Source of the DNA: Tetragonia tetragonoides
Lineage: Eukaryota > Streptophyta > Magnoliopsida > Caryophyllales > Aizoaceae
DNA length: 64,000 nt
NCBI GenBank assembly: GCA_038025085.1
Contig: CM076143.1
Coordinates: 39,167,001 to 39,231,000 of the forward strand
Reading direction: 5' to 3'
In this document: positions 11,768 through 22,392 of the stretch, piece by piece
How the letters are laid out: the number at the start of each line of letters is the position of its first letter
How positions within the stretch are numbered: position 1 is the first letter of the stretch
Made by a program: the position numbers and the translations under genes
Notes under the pieces: model-generated
The model's database searches: none
What the model was told of the DNA's origin: nothing
Seen by the model: the letters and a program-made list of their open reading frames with translations, nothing else

Positions 11768-13369
11768 ACTCGACATTCGTTAAACACTGCTTTAGTGCTT
11801 CCTAAGGAGATCATACGTGACTCGCAAAGTGTCGAGGTGGAGATTGTGTTTCAAGGTGACGTTCAATGTACCTTAGCACATATGACTGTTCGACCAACAA
11901 TGCTTGAAGAGATCAAAGATAAACAAAGTGGTGATGAGGATCTTCAGCGGATTCTAAACCACAAAGACGAGGGTAGGTCCGAGGACTTCACTTTGGGCCA
12001 AGATGGAATTATGAGATTTCAAGAACGTGTTTGCGTACCCAATGACCCAAATATCAAAAGTCAGATTCTGGGTGAAGCTTATAATACACCGTATTCTGTA
12101 CATCCTGGTGGAGATAAGCTTTACAAAGATCTTCGCCAAGTGTTCTGGTGGAAAGGCATGAAACAAGATGTCGCTGAGTTCATAGCGAAGTGTTTGACAT
12201 GTCAGAAAGTCAAGACCGAGCACAAGAGACCGGGTGGAATGGTACAATCACTGAAAGTTTCGACTTGGAAATGGAATTCGATTTCTATGGATTTTGTCAT
12301 GGGTTTACCTTTGACACAAAAGAAGAACAACGCCATTTGGGTGGTTGTAGATCGTTTGACGAAGGTCGCATGATTCATCCCTATACACGACACGTGGGAA
12401 ATGGAGAAACTGGTTGACGCGTACGTCAAGGAGGTCATGAGACTTCATGGTTTACCTGAAGATATTGTTTCTGATAGAGACATGAGATTTCTCTCTAACT
12501 TTTGGCAGAAATTACAAGAAGCTTTCGGAAGCAAATTGAATTTTAGTACCGCTTTTCATCCTGCAACAGATGGCCAGACGAAAAGGACAATCCAGACTCT
12601 AGAGGATATGCTTCGAGCGTGTGCCCTCGAATACCAAGGTTCGTGGGATAAACACATTCCGTTGATCGAATTTTCTTACAACAATAGCTATCATTCAAAC
12701 ATTGATCGAGCGCCATATGAAGCCTTGTATGGTAGAAAGTGTAGATCGCCTGTATGTTGGAACGACATTAGCGAGATTGCAGTTTTGGGTCCTGATATGA
12801 TCCAGCAGACTGTCGATATTGTGAAGGTGATTCAGAGGAAGATGCGAAGTGCACAAGATCGCCAGAAATCATATGCAGATAAAGGTCGTAGACCTGAAGA
12901 ATTTGAGGTGGGAAGCAAGGTACTTTTGCGAGTATCTCCTACCAAGGGTGTTATGCGTTTTGGTCGTAAAGGGAAGTTAAGTCCTCGTTACATTGGACCT
13001 TACGAGATCCTAGAGAGGATTGTTGAAGTTGCTTATCGTCTAGCTTTACCTGTGGAACTTGAGAAAGTCCACAATGTCTTTCACGTCTCTCAACTGAAGC
13101 GATACGTACATGATCCAACTCATGTCGTTCAACCTGAAACGATCGAACTTGATGAGAGTTTGACGTATGAAGAACGTCCAATCAAGATCACCGACCGCAA
13201 AGAGCGCTCGACTCGCACAAAGACTATTCCGATTGTGAAAGTTATTTGGTCCCGTCATGGTCAAGAAGAGGCAACATGGGAAGCTGAATCCATAATGCGC
13301 GAGAAGTACCCAGAACTCTTTCTCGAAGGTACTAATTCCATTCGAGTTTCGGGACGAAACCCTTTTTAA
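11768..13369 (+). pseudogene. pol: Integrase with C-terminal chromodomain-like region (pol)
   Basis: Same frame as RT. An HHCC zinc-binding region is visible ([12 protein letters not shown], then CLTCQKVK near 12190). The catalytic core has its first Asp in [10 protein letters not shown] and its second in IVSDRDMRF. The third catalytic position, 35 residues after the second Asp, reads Lys (GQTKRTIQ, codon at 12581-12583) where the family has Glu. A TGA at 12371-12373 also splits the core. After the core come a GPYEI motif (near 12996), VHNVFHVSQLKRYV, and a tail with YEERPIKITDRKE and EEATWEAESIMREKYPELF, which resembles the chromodomain-like ending of Tekay/Del elements. It stops at TAA 13367-13369. 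Confidence 0.92.
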
Positions 13370-13380
13370 GGAGGGTAGAA
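13367..13380 (+). other. First polypurine-tract copy
   Basis: AAGGAGGGTAGAA, preceded by TTTCGGGACGAAACC, directly after the pol stop. It is followed by TGTCACACCTAG, which looks like an LTR start but is not this element's LTR (TGTGATACCCC). The functional tract is the second copy at 13599-13611. Confidence 0.7.
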
Positions 13381-13598
13381 TGTCACACCTAGTAATTTCG
13401 TGTTTTGTTTACCGCTTTGCACGAGTTGCATGTTCTAGCATTGCATGCTGCACTGCTAATCGACCTAGATCACAACCGTAGTACACGCATTGCATTGTCG
13501 TTGTCCTAAAATCGATTTATACCTTCGTATGGGTAAACTCGTTTCGTCGTTGAGAAGTGATTACTTCATGTTTCAAGTTTCGGGACGAAACTTCTTTT
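13381..13598 (+). repeat. Spacer between duplicated polypurine tracts
   Basis: About 220 bp with no reading frame. It begins TGTCACACC, in the style of another gypsy LTR, and ends with a second copy of the TTTCGGGACGAAAC-type lead-in that precedes both polypurine tracts. It is either a local duplication or a fragment of a related LTR. Confidence 0.55.
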
Positions 13599-13611
13599 AA
13601 GGAGGGTAGAA
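13599..13611 (+). other. Polypurine tract (primer for plus-strand synthesis)
   Basis: AAGGAGGGTAGAA directly abuts the TG of the 3' LTR at 13612, as required for plus-strand priming. Confidence 0.88.
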
Positions 13612-16202
13612 TGTGATACCCCAATATTTTCTATAATTATAATATCGATTTATAATTCATTTATAAATAGTTTCGGAGGTTTAAATCGTATATTTATTTA
13701 ACGATTCGATTTACTAAAATTAAGCCATAACAATATTAATTATTATTATGGGAATTTCGGGATTTATAATTATCAAATTGAGGGATTTAGTTAAAATGGT
13801 TTTGTATATGAATAAGGCTTATTCATATTGTTTTAATTGGTTTTAATTAGCATTTAATTAGTTTTAATTATTTTTAATTAGCAATTAAATCAGAAAATAA
13901 TCCTAATTCTAGTAGGGTTTGACTTTTCTTGACTAAGCACCTATTTAAGCTAAGAGATGGGCCAGTTGATCAGTTGCAAAAACTGAACCAAAACCCTCAT
14001 CATCTTCTTCTCCTCTCACACGACACACACTCTCTCTCTTCTCTCTCCCTCGGCTGCTGGTCAACGGAATCCTCCAGCCCCGCCACCCTCTTCACGCGGC
14101 AGTAGGCTCTCTCTCTCCTCTTCCTTCTCTTCTTCTCTTTCTCTTTCTTTAGTTCTCTCTTTCTCCCTCACCGTTTCTCTCTCTCTTGCTGTCACAGCCA
14201 CCAGGGAGCGGCCTTTCTCCGGCCACCATCTCCTCCTCTCTCCGGTGAGTGTTCGTGATGGTTGGGCCCAGCCCCGTCAATTCCCTCTCTCTCCCTTTCG
14301 CTCTCTCTTTATTCTCTCTCCTTCGTGGTTGTGTACCGTGAGCCACCACGGTGGACCCATCACCACCACCGGCGCTGGTGAGTGGTTGGGGGTCACCGGG
14401 GAGGCCATGGCCACCTTTGGTGGTGGTCGTGGTCGTGGCTTATGGGCCACGCAAGTGGCTTTGTATTTTCGCGTTTTCGGAATTAACGTGCAGGTTTTTC
14501 GCGATTTTCAGCATTTTTATTTATTTGTTTTAATTTTTCTGTACTCGTTTAGAACCCAAATTTGGATTTTCAAAAGCCTAGATTGGTTGGAATAAATCAA
14601 GGTATTTAATAAAAATATTATTTTACAGTTTTAGTACTGTTTGTATATTCGTATTTACTGATTATGTCAGCGTAATTGTTTTTAATTAGGACCAAAAGGA
14701 CAAGCGTGATCGGGTTGTGATTAGCCAAGTTACCTACTGCTTAGTGAGTGTTTGTTAGATAAGCGATTTTTCCTACCTCTTTCCAAAGCCCCATCAAAAC
14801 TATTTTGATGTGTTATGTGCTAATTGATTATTATTATGAATTTAATATGCGAAGCATGATTAAATTATATCGTCGTTAATTATGAGAATTTGAAATATAT
14901 TCTTCGCTGTAAATATGATTTATATTGAGTATGATAAGTTTATAAAGTTTCGTTAATTAATTAGTTCATATGCTAATTCATGTTTAATTATGGCGATGCT
15001 GAATTTCTAATATTATTATGATATAATAATATGTGCTATTTGGAATGGGATATTATTGAGTGCTAATGAGCACCTACTATTATATTTGTTGGATGTTAAT
15101 TGTGAAAGTGTAATTTTTAGATATCTTGATGTACTGCCGAAGTGCTGCAGAAATTTCGTTAGACATATATGAGCATGACTATTGTTAATATGCCTTATGT
15201 CGTAATCGTCGTTATTATTATTCATTATCATGAGCATGAAATGAAGTAGTATGTCGTGGTCTCGTTGTACCACCAGGTCAATCAATGCAAGTATGTGAAT
15301 TGAATTAAATGAGAATAAGACTCCGAATGGATCCCTAGGAGTAGCCGAGCTATCGAGACTTATCTAATTGATGTAGTCTAGGGATGCGTGATTCCCAAGT
15401 TACTTTTATGGACACCTCGCAGTGTGTTCGGGACGGATCATTCCCCATTGTTTAATTCTCTACATATCGATTATTATGTTAGAGGTAGTGTGAGTATACA
15501 CTAGCGAAAGTCCATGGCATGTCTATATCTATCTATGAACAGTATGGGTAATCGCTGTTCTATTCGCTCTCTTATCTCTCTAATCAAGATGGTTTATCTA
15601 TTTGTGCTCGAATGATCACTAAAGCAAGAATTGCATGTAATTGAATATCTAGTATGAGTGTGCTTGTTTGTATGACAACTTGTGCATGCAAATGAATTTC
15701 AATGATTCTTCTAAAACCCAGGTAAGGTTTGCGAAAGTGTTTTTACTGGGTATGGACGACGTTTATTCAGTTTATCTGACTTTTGTTTTCTTTTGTTTCT
15801 TCTCTTTTTCTTCTGTACCTTGTTTCCGTCATGGAAACCAAAGTGCAGATGTAGCTGAGTGAGGACGGTTTGCTAGAAGGTTGAATGTGGGCTATTTGTT
15901 TAGAATTATGGATTTATTGGTTACCTTGGATTATTTGGGACTTTGGTTTGTGCCCTTGAAGGCAAAGTTGTAATAAAACTATAATGGACTTAAGACCGTT
16001 GGATAGACAACTCTGATATTTGTGTTTAATTTGTTTAGATGCTTCCTTTGATACCTAGTTTTCCTTTCTGCTTAGCATTTACTCCTTAGCGATAAATATT
16101 GCAGTAGCATCCCCTTGGGTTCGTGATGGTTCGGCGGTGTCGAGTCGTGTATAGCGACGTCGATAGTTCCCTAGAAATCGTTGCAAATTCGGGGGTGTTA
16201 CA
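13612..16202 (+). repeat. 3' LTR of the chromovirus (2591 bp)
   Basis: Starts TGTGATACCCC and ends GGGTGTTACA, followed by the GTAGG target duplication. It contains about 0.7 kb missing from the 5' LTR: a pyrimidine-rich run (CTCTCTCTC blocks, 14030-14330) after a TATA-like TATTTAAG at 13942, as in plant leader sequences. The 116-codon frame at 14245-14595 lies in this run and looks accidental. Confidence 0.93.
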
Positions 16203-16207
16203 GTAGG
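16203..16207 (+). repeat. Target-site duplication GTAGG, right
   Basis: Matches 4984-4988. The Helitron-like array resumes immediately afterwards. Confidence 0.93.
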
Positions 16208-17216
16208 ACGCCACAGTGGCGACCCAATTTCGTGTGGTGATGGCACCTAAGAGCCACATAAGCGGACACATAAACAAATCGTACAAGTGACATTAATAAA
16301 TGCATCCTCATTCTTGACATTAATATATTAATTAAATATAATATTTAAAATTAGCCTATTTGTTTCAAATTAGAAAATAAAATAACTCTGGTTACGCATT
16401 TATAAAAAATCTAAGTTTTACGTCATTGCATTGGAAATGAAAAATACCTTAAAATGAGATGTATATGTCCATATTTAAGCGTATAAAGTTTGACCTTTTT
16501 TAGGGAAAGTTTTATATAGGTTAAGGATAAAATACGTAAAATAATCATACCGGTAATACAAATTGGGTCCTAAACTCGAGTGGTGATATAAAGGTGAGTC
16601 AATTTCATGTGGGCACGCCACGTGAGATGCCACATAAGCACTCAATTGTTTGTGGGCATGATATTTGGAATGCCACGTAGATGTCCAAATTCGTGTGACG
16701 ATGACACTTAAGTCGCCACATAAGCAAAGCTTGCCGCCACATAAGCCAAACTTGCCACATAACTTAACAACTCAACATCATCCAAGTGTCACATTAATGT
16801 CTCATCATTAGTTGACTTTATTACATAATTATTAGCATATATTTATTTTATACAAAAAATAATTTTAGTTGCGTAAGTTAAAAAATTATAAATCCTACTT
16901 CAATGGATTGGATTTGAATTTTTTTTTTAAAATGAGATATATTTGTCATATACAAGTTGGGTCATTTCTGTGCGGTGATAACATGTAGACGCTACATAAG
17001 AGGGAATGTTTGTGTGAAATTGACTTGTAGAAGCTACATCTACATGTGCACAATTTTGCCACATAACTTAACAAATTCATGTCCAAGTTAACCTCATGTT
17101 GGCACGACACGTGTAGGACGCCACGTAGAGACCCAAATTCGTGTGACGATGACACTTAAGCGGCCACATAAGTAAAGGTTGCCACATAGCCTAACAACTC
17201 ATTATCCAAGTGTCAC

Positions 17217-17381
17217 CAGTGGCGGATGCAAAAATCAAGTCAAGTGGGTTCACCCTTTGTAATAGATAGGACAATTCTTAATTATTGTATTGAAAATTTT
17301 TGATTTATAAAGGATTTTTTAACAAAAAATATTCAAGAGGGTTCGACGGAATCCACTTGATGAAGAGTGGATCCGCCACTG
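17217..17381. mobile_element. hAT-like MITE, 165 bp (copy A)
   Basis: Inverted ends CAGTGGCGGATGCA and TGGATCCGCCACTG, with an 8-bp flanking duplication: AGTGTCAC on the left, AGTGTAAC on the right after one change. The same element at the same place occurs in copy B (50626-50790). The site is empty in copy C (61297-61304). Eight-bp duplications and short inverted ends fit a hAT-type non-autonomous element. It has no coding capacity. Confidence 0.82.
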
Positions 17382-18052
17382 AGTGTAACCCATTAATGCG
17401 TTATCATTAGTTGGATTTATTGCATATTTATATATTAGCATATTAGTCGGATTTATAAAATATTTATATATTAGCATATTTTAATATTACAAAAATAAAA
17501 TAATTAAGTTACGTAAGTCAAAAATTTATAAATCTTAGTTCAATGGATTGACTTTAATAGAAGTTCCAAAATAAGATATATATGTCCTATACAAGTTGGG
17601 TTATTTTCCTGCGGTGATAACAGGTAGACGCCATATAAGAGGAAATGTTCGTGTATGAGATGTTAGATGCTACATGTGCACAATTTTGCCACATACAGTT
17701 TAACAAGTATCATCTCCAAATCCCACATGATTATCATCATTCGACTTTATTATAAGACTTATTTCTATATTATTTCAACTAAAAAAAAAAAATTTAGTTA
17801 AGTAACTCTAAAAATTATAAATCTTACTTCATTAAATTGATTTTTCTTTTTTGTTTTGGAATTTTGAAGTAGGCCTCAGATTATCTTCATAAATTAATAT
17901 TTTTTGCATTCATTATATTTTACATATAGATCGATTTAGAAGGACATTTCATGCCAAAATAATTAATATAGTCAAATGTAAAATTAGTTGTGCAGTATAA
18001 AACAAGCAGGAGGTATCACCTAAAAAATTACCTTCTTTTTCGAGAGATATTA

Positions 18053-18085
18053 ACGAGTCCGTGCGAAGCACGGAGATAAAACTAG
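18053..18085 (+). repeat. Helitron 3' end (hairpin plus CTAG)
   Basis: ACGAGTCCGTGCGAAGCACGG contains a perfect six-base stem CCGTGC/GCACGG around GAA. AGATAAAACTAG and then T follow. Hairpin, CTRR end and T flank are the standard Helitron 3' signature. Confidence 0.85.
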
Positions 18086-18417
18086 TATATATATAAAAGT
18101 GAGTCCATTTTGTGTGGCCACGACACGTAGGATGCCACGCAAGCGCCTAAAAGTGTGTGGGCATGACACCTAAGAAGCCACGTGAGCGCCAAGTTCGTGT
18201 GGTAATGACACGTATGCAGCAACCTGAGCCTTCATACAAGTGTGTCAAGTATTAATTAATAATCATTATTTAACTTCATAAATACAACCTATTATATTTA
18301 TTATCATAATGCTAAGATTATAAAATAAAATAACTTTTGTTACGCAACTTTAAAAATTATAATTCTTCCTCCATTGGATCAGGTTCGGAAAATACTTCAA
18401 AATAAGATGCATATGTA

Positions 18418-18457
<40 letters not shown>
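18086..18457. repeat. Extra tandem partial unit, copy A only
   Basis: A roughly 370-bp partial duplicate of the unit start (GTGAGTCCATTTTGTGTGG to GATGCATATGTACTC). It ends in a TA run at 18423-18457, after which the unit starts again. Copy B has only one copy here (from 51521). Confidence 0.72.
18423..18457. repeat. (TA)n microsatellite, about 35 bp
   Basis: TA run at the junction of the tandem partial units. Confidence 0.95.
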
Positions 18458-18459
<2 letters not shown>

Positions 18460-19682
18460 TGAGTCCATTTCGTGTGGCCTAGGATGTCACGCAAGCGCCT
18501 AAAATCGTGTGGGCATGACACCTAAGAAGCCACGTAAGCGTCAGGTTCGTGTGGTGATGACACGTATGCCGCCACCTACAAGTGTGTCAAGCATTAATTA
18601 ATAATCATTATTTGACTTCATAAATACAACCTATTATATTTATTATCATATTGTTAAGATTATAAAATAAAATAACTTTATTGTTATGCAACTTTAAAAA
18701 TTATAATTCTTCCTTAATGGGATCAGGTTCGGAAAATACTTCAAAATGAGATGCATATGTACTATGTCTTATAAAGTTGGGTTCTTTTCGTGGGAGGATG
18801 ACATGTGAGACGACACATGGGAGGGATTTATTCATGTGAAGATGACACATAGGCGCCACATCAGTATACGTATAAAGTGAGTCCAATTCGTATGGGCACG
18901 ACACGTGGGACGCCACGTAGGAGGTGTAAATTCATGTGATGATGACCCCTAATCGCCACGTAAGCAAAGCTTGTCACATAGCCTAACAACTCACCATGAA
19001 AGTGTCACTCATTAATACCTTATCATTAGTTGACTTTATTACATATTTATTAGCTTTAATTACATAATTCAAAAAATTATAAATCTTGCTTCAATGGATT
19101 GGATTTGAAAAACTCTTCAAAATGAGATATATGTCTTCCAAAAGTTGGGTCATTTCCTGGCGGTGATGACATGTAGGATGACACTTAAGAGAAAATGTTC
19201 CTGTGAAGATTACATGTAGATTCCACATGTGTACAACTTGGTTAAATAACAATAGATGACACCTCTAACGATATCGGCCTTAACTATTTGATGTCATATG
19301 TATTTAACTTGACCTTTAATATTTTATAGCATAAATGAAATTTATTTAAGTGGTACGTTCATACATGATCTACTTAACTAATCTGAATTGGATGAAACTA
19401 AATTGGACTAGTAATAAATTGAGAAAATAAAGTCTTAGTATACTCGAAGAAAGGTTTATTAATCTTTATCTTTTTTTTCCTTTTTAGAATTTTGATGTAG
19501 GCTAAAATTATGTTTACAAATCAATCTTTTTTACATTCATTCTAATATTGATGTAGATCGATTTAAAGGGACATTTCATACCAAAACTAATAAAATAATC
19601 AAATGTAGAATTAGTTGTGCAGTATAAAATAGGCATGAAGTATCACTTAGGAAGTTATTTTTATTTTCGAGAGATAATCATG

Positions 19683-19712
19683 AGTCCGTGGGAAGCACGG
19701 AGATAAAACTAG
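19683..19712 (+). repeat. Helitron 3' end (hairpin plus CTAG)
   Basis: AGTCCGTGGGAAGCACGG, then AGATAAAACTAG and T. One stem base is mutated (GTGG for GTGC). The paralogue is at 52771-52802. Confidence 0.8.
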
Positions 19713-19893
19713 TATATATATAAAAGTGAGTCCATTTCGTGATGCCACGCCACGTGAGATGCCACGCAAGCGCCTATATTCATGTGAGGATGACATGTGA
19801 GATGCCACGCAACGCCCAAATTCGTGTGGTGATGACACGTATGCCGCCACCTAAGTCACCCATCTAAGTAGGCCAATGATTAATGCGTGCTCA

Positions 19894-20049
19894 TTAATGC
19901 GTTTTCTTTTTCTCTTAAGTTTACCATGTGCATAATTCATCATTCAAGCCCACCATATGGTAAAACCATACACCTAAGCCCTTTGCCATGTAAAAACCAT
20001 AGATCTATTTTCCATTTTAATTCAAAATTCAGAATTTGTGTCAAGTCAT
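19894..20049. other. Unassigned spacer before the CACTA-like element
   Basis: About 155 bp with no resemblance to the array on its left or the element on its right, and no reading frame of note. It may be the original target DNA. Confidence 0.4.
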
Positions 20050-20290
20050 CACTACAACAAATGGTCACTTGTGCCACAAATTATGCCACAGAAATTTAAA
20101 ATTAGTGGCAATTTTACCTCTTGCCACAGGAATAAAGAAGGATAAATTAATATGCAAAATTTTCTTCCAAATTATGCCATTGTAAATCTTTACTCGTGGC
20201 AAAAGATTTTAGCTACGGAGAAAGATAACCCGAACCAAAATGAATTACTCTACCAATATAGCCATGGGTAAATTTAAACCATGGCAAAAT
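20050..20290 (+). repeat. Left terminus and subterminal repeats of the CACTA-like element
   Basis: CACTACAACAAA terminus followed by GTGCCAC, TGCCACAG, GTGGCA, TTGCCACAGG, GTGGCAAAAG and CCATGGCAAAAT words at roughly 20-60 bp spacing. In CACTA elements such subterminal repeats bind the transposase. Confidence 0.55.
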
Positions 20291-21284
20291 ACCACAAATA
20301 TACCCATAAACCAGATCAAACAGCGGCAAAGCATAAAAGAGGGGGATAAAAAGGTGCTATACTTGTCACTTCCTGCTAGTGATTAATCGTTCCTTGCTAC
20401 TTAACACTTTGAGGATAGGTTGGATTTTTTAATTTAAAATTAAATAAAATAAACACAAAAGCAATTAACACCGTGCACAGATAAGCGTGTAAGTTAATAA
20501 CTTTTCTTAGACTCTTTACAGTGATAATAAAAAAATAAAAATAAATAAAAAAAGAAAAGTAACGTCTCTTACTCTCCAGAACCCAAAACAAAAAAAAAAA
20601 ATCTCGTTCTCTACGGTGCTCCTATGGTCGCATGACACCACTACAGAGTTCTCGACGAAGAAGACGAGAGTTCTATGCGAGGTTGCGAGGTTCTGTTTTA
20701 CCATACATGTATGTATCTTTCTCTTTTTTTCTTATTCTTTCAAAATTTTCATCAGTTCTGTTGAAATTGTGATGCTGTAAATTGTGGTGTTGTGAATTTC
20801 AATTCTTGGGGCTAAATTTTCGATATAACTATGAACTACCTTTTTTTTATATGTGGATGGATTCCAAGTTTTGCACTAAATTTTCGTTCTTTGGCTAAAG
20901 ATTTCGATTTAAGGATTGATGCGTTTGTGGGATTCAATTTCTCAACTAGGGCTGAATGTTTTGTTTTATGGAGGGCTAATTTTCACTAGTTTCGTAGTCA
21001 ATATCAATGAATAATCTGAGTTTTAGGGCTGATTTGTTATGAAATCCAAATCGAGGACTCAATTGGATCAGGGAGGCAGTTTGATTTAACCAAAATAGAG
21101 CAACATGACACTGATGGAGTGAAGACTGATTTTTCAAAGCATTATGGCATTATAGAAGCGAAAAGGTTTTTGTGATCGTCAGTTGCTCGGGTCAGAGAAG
21201 AAAATTCTACAGTGAGGGCGGGAAAGATTGATGACCTCAACATGCTAAATTGTGGAAGGTATGTGCACTGGATCATTCTATGTC
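20291..21284. other. Interior of the CACTA-like element, left of the Mutator element
   Basis: No recognisable protein. The stretch 20560-20710 resembles a transcribed leader (mixed composition, then ACATGTATGTATC), followed by AT-rich intron-like DNA. The reading frames here are short and on opposite strands. Confidence 0.35.
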
Positions 21285-21293
21285 TTATATGAT
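21285..21293 (+). repeat. 9-bp target duplication TTATATGAT, left
   Basis: Exact match to 32489-32497 on the other side of the Mutator element. Nine bases is the standard Mutator target duplication. Confidence 0.93.
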
Positions 21294-21532
21294 GAGTCCG
21301 GATCATCTCCGGTTCATTGCTGCGGTATGCACAATATATTGCCACGTTATTTCATCTCCATGCACCCCTCATGTAGCCCCATGTATGTGATTATTGTAGT
21401 GGGACCCAACTATCTTTTTGACTTCCATTCCAAATCCCTTAAACATAACAATCTGCTTGCAGTATTCTACTAGTCAATTTTAGTACGCCTCTTTTATCTT
21501 CGTCCTCTCTTATCTCTTTACTTCTCTCTATG
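21294..21532 (+). repeat. Left terminal inverted repeat of the MULE
   Basis: Starts GAGTCCGGATCATCTCCGG and contains TGCACAATATATTGCCACG and GTAGTGGGACCCAAC. It pairs with the reverse complement of 32236-32488, with scattered indels. Confidence 0.88.
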
Positions 21533-22392
21533 GAGTATTATTTTTTATTTGACAACATTATGGAGTAACTCTATCAAATAATTTGGAGATAGTATTTGCC
21601 TATTTTGATATGAACATTGATTTATCATAGCTTATATCAAAAGTTGACACAGGTCCACAAAATACAACATCCTTCATTCAACAGATAAATGTATCCCAAA
21701 AAATCCAATAAATTACTTTTTTTTAAGTGAACTGCTTATAGTTGGTTAAAAAGCAAAATTACAGCAATGTTCTTAAGACTTCATATCCATGAATTGCAAA
21801 TGGAGTTTTTTGTAGTTGCTGTTTTGGCTTGTACTTGTAATTGATCATGGGGCTCCAAGGTCTTGCGCCATTGGTCTGCTTCTTCTACCAGCATACATTC
21901 CTGCAATGTAAATAATTTTACCTAATACAACTTACTACTAATTTGAATACATAGCGTTGAGGCAAAAAAAAAAAAAAAAACAATAGAACAAGATTAAGTG
22001 AACATTGATAAATATATATACTTTTTTCTTAGTGAACAAAATTAAGGTTAAGTGACTTGATTGGTTGTTTGAGAGAGAAGTTCTTGAGAAAATTGTAAAT
22101 CAGAAGTCTGTGGCACAAAGGGATAACATAAATTTTTTTTTTTTGTAAAAACACCGGAAAACAAAAAAAGAAGGTTACATGAACAAAAAAGTTTGATAAA
22201 CTTACCAATAATTCGGTGAACTTAGTGAGCCTAACAGAATTTGGACTTAATCCAAGTGCTTGAGAGCATTAGTCCAATGAAAAAGGATTGTTTTGAGTTA
22301 TAGTATCCGCCAAAGAGATATGAGGCACATACAAATTTTCAATCATGTGAGGACCCTGCAAGTTTAAGTGCGAGAGCAAGTAAAACTAAAGC
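21533..22392. other. MULE interior, left of the transposase
   Basis: AT-rich with A and T runs, and no supported gene. It is downstream of the minus-strand transposase, so it would hold its 3' untranslated region. Confidence 0.4.

Larger units (their letters stand above)
4989..16202 (+). mobile_element. Ty3/gypsy chromovirus (Tekay/Del-like), 11.2 kb
   Basis: A full-length LTR retrotransposon inserted in copy A of the Helitron-like array. LTRs begin TGTGATACCCC and end GGGGTGTTACA. The flanking 5-bp duplication is GTAGG. The order is 5' LTR, tRNA-iMet-type primer-binding site, an extra reading frame, gag with CCHC knuckle, aspartic protease, reverse transcriptase, RNase H, integrase with a C-terminal chromodomain-like region, polypurine tract and 3' LTR. 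The RT-RH-INT order puts it in Ty3/gypsy, and the integrase C-terminus resembles the Tekay/Del chromovirus group. Gag and pol carry several stops and frameshifts, so it cannot make its own proteins. The LTRs are very similar outside one 0.7 kb length difference, which suggests a fairly recent insertion. Confidence 0.93.
16203..19893. repeat. Segmental copy A, right part (Helitron-like array)
   Basis: Continues copy A after the chromovirus and parallels 49081-52985 and, in part, 60290-62009. It holds subrepeats with CGTGT-N7-ACACG hairpins, AT-rich spacers, a 165-bp MITE and two Helitron 3' ends (18085, 19712). Homology to copy B stops at about 19893, within the word GTGCTCATT. No gene is visible. 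Confidence 0.8.

Noticed and set aside
14245..14595. 116-codon plus-strand frame in the 3' LTR
   Set aside because: It lies in a pyrimidine-rich leader-like block, starts and ends without domain content, and has an overlapping frame in another phase. No support as a gene.
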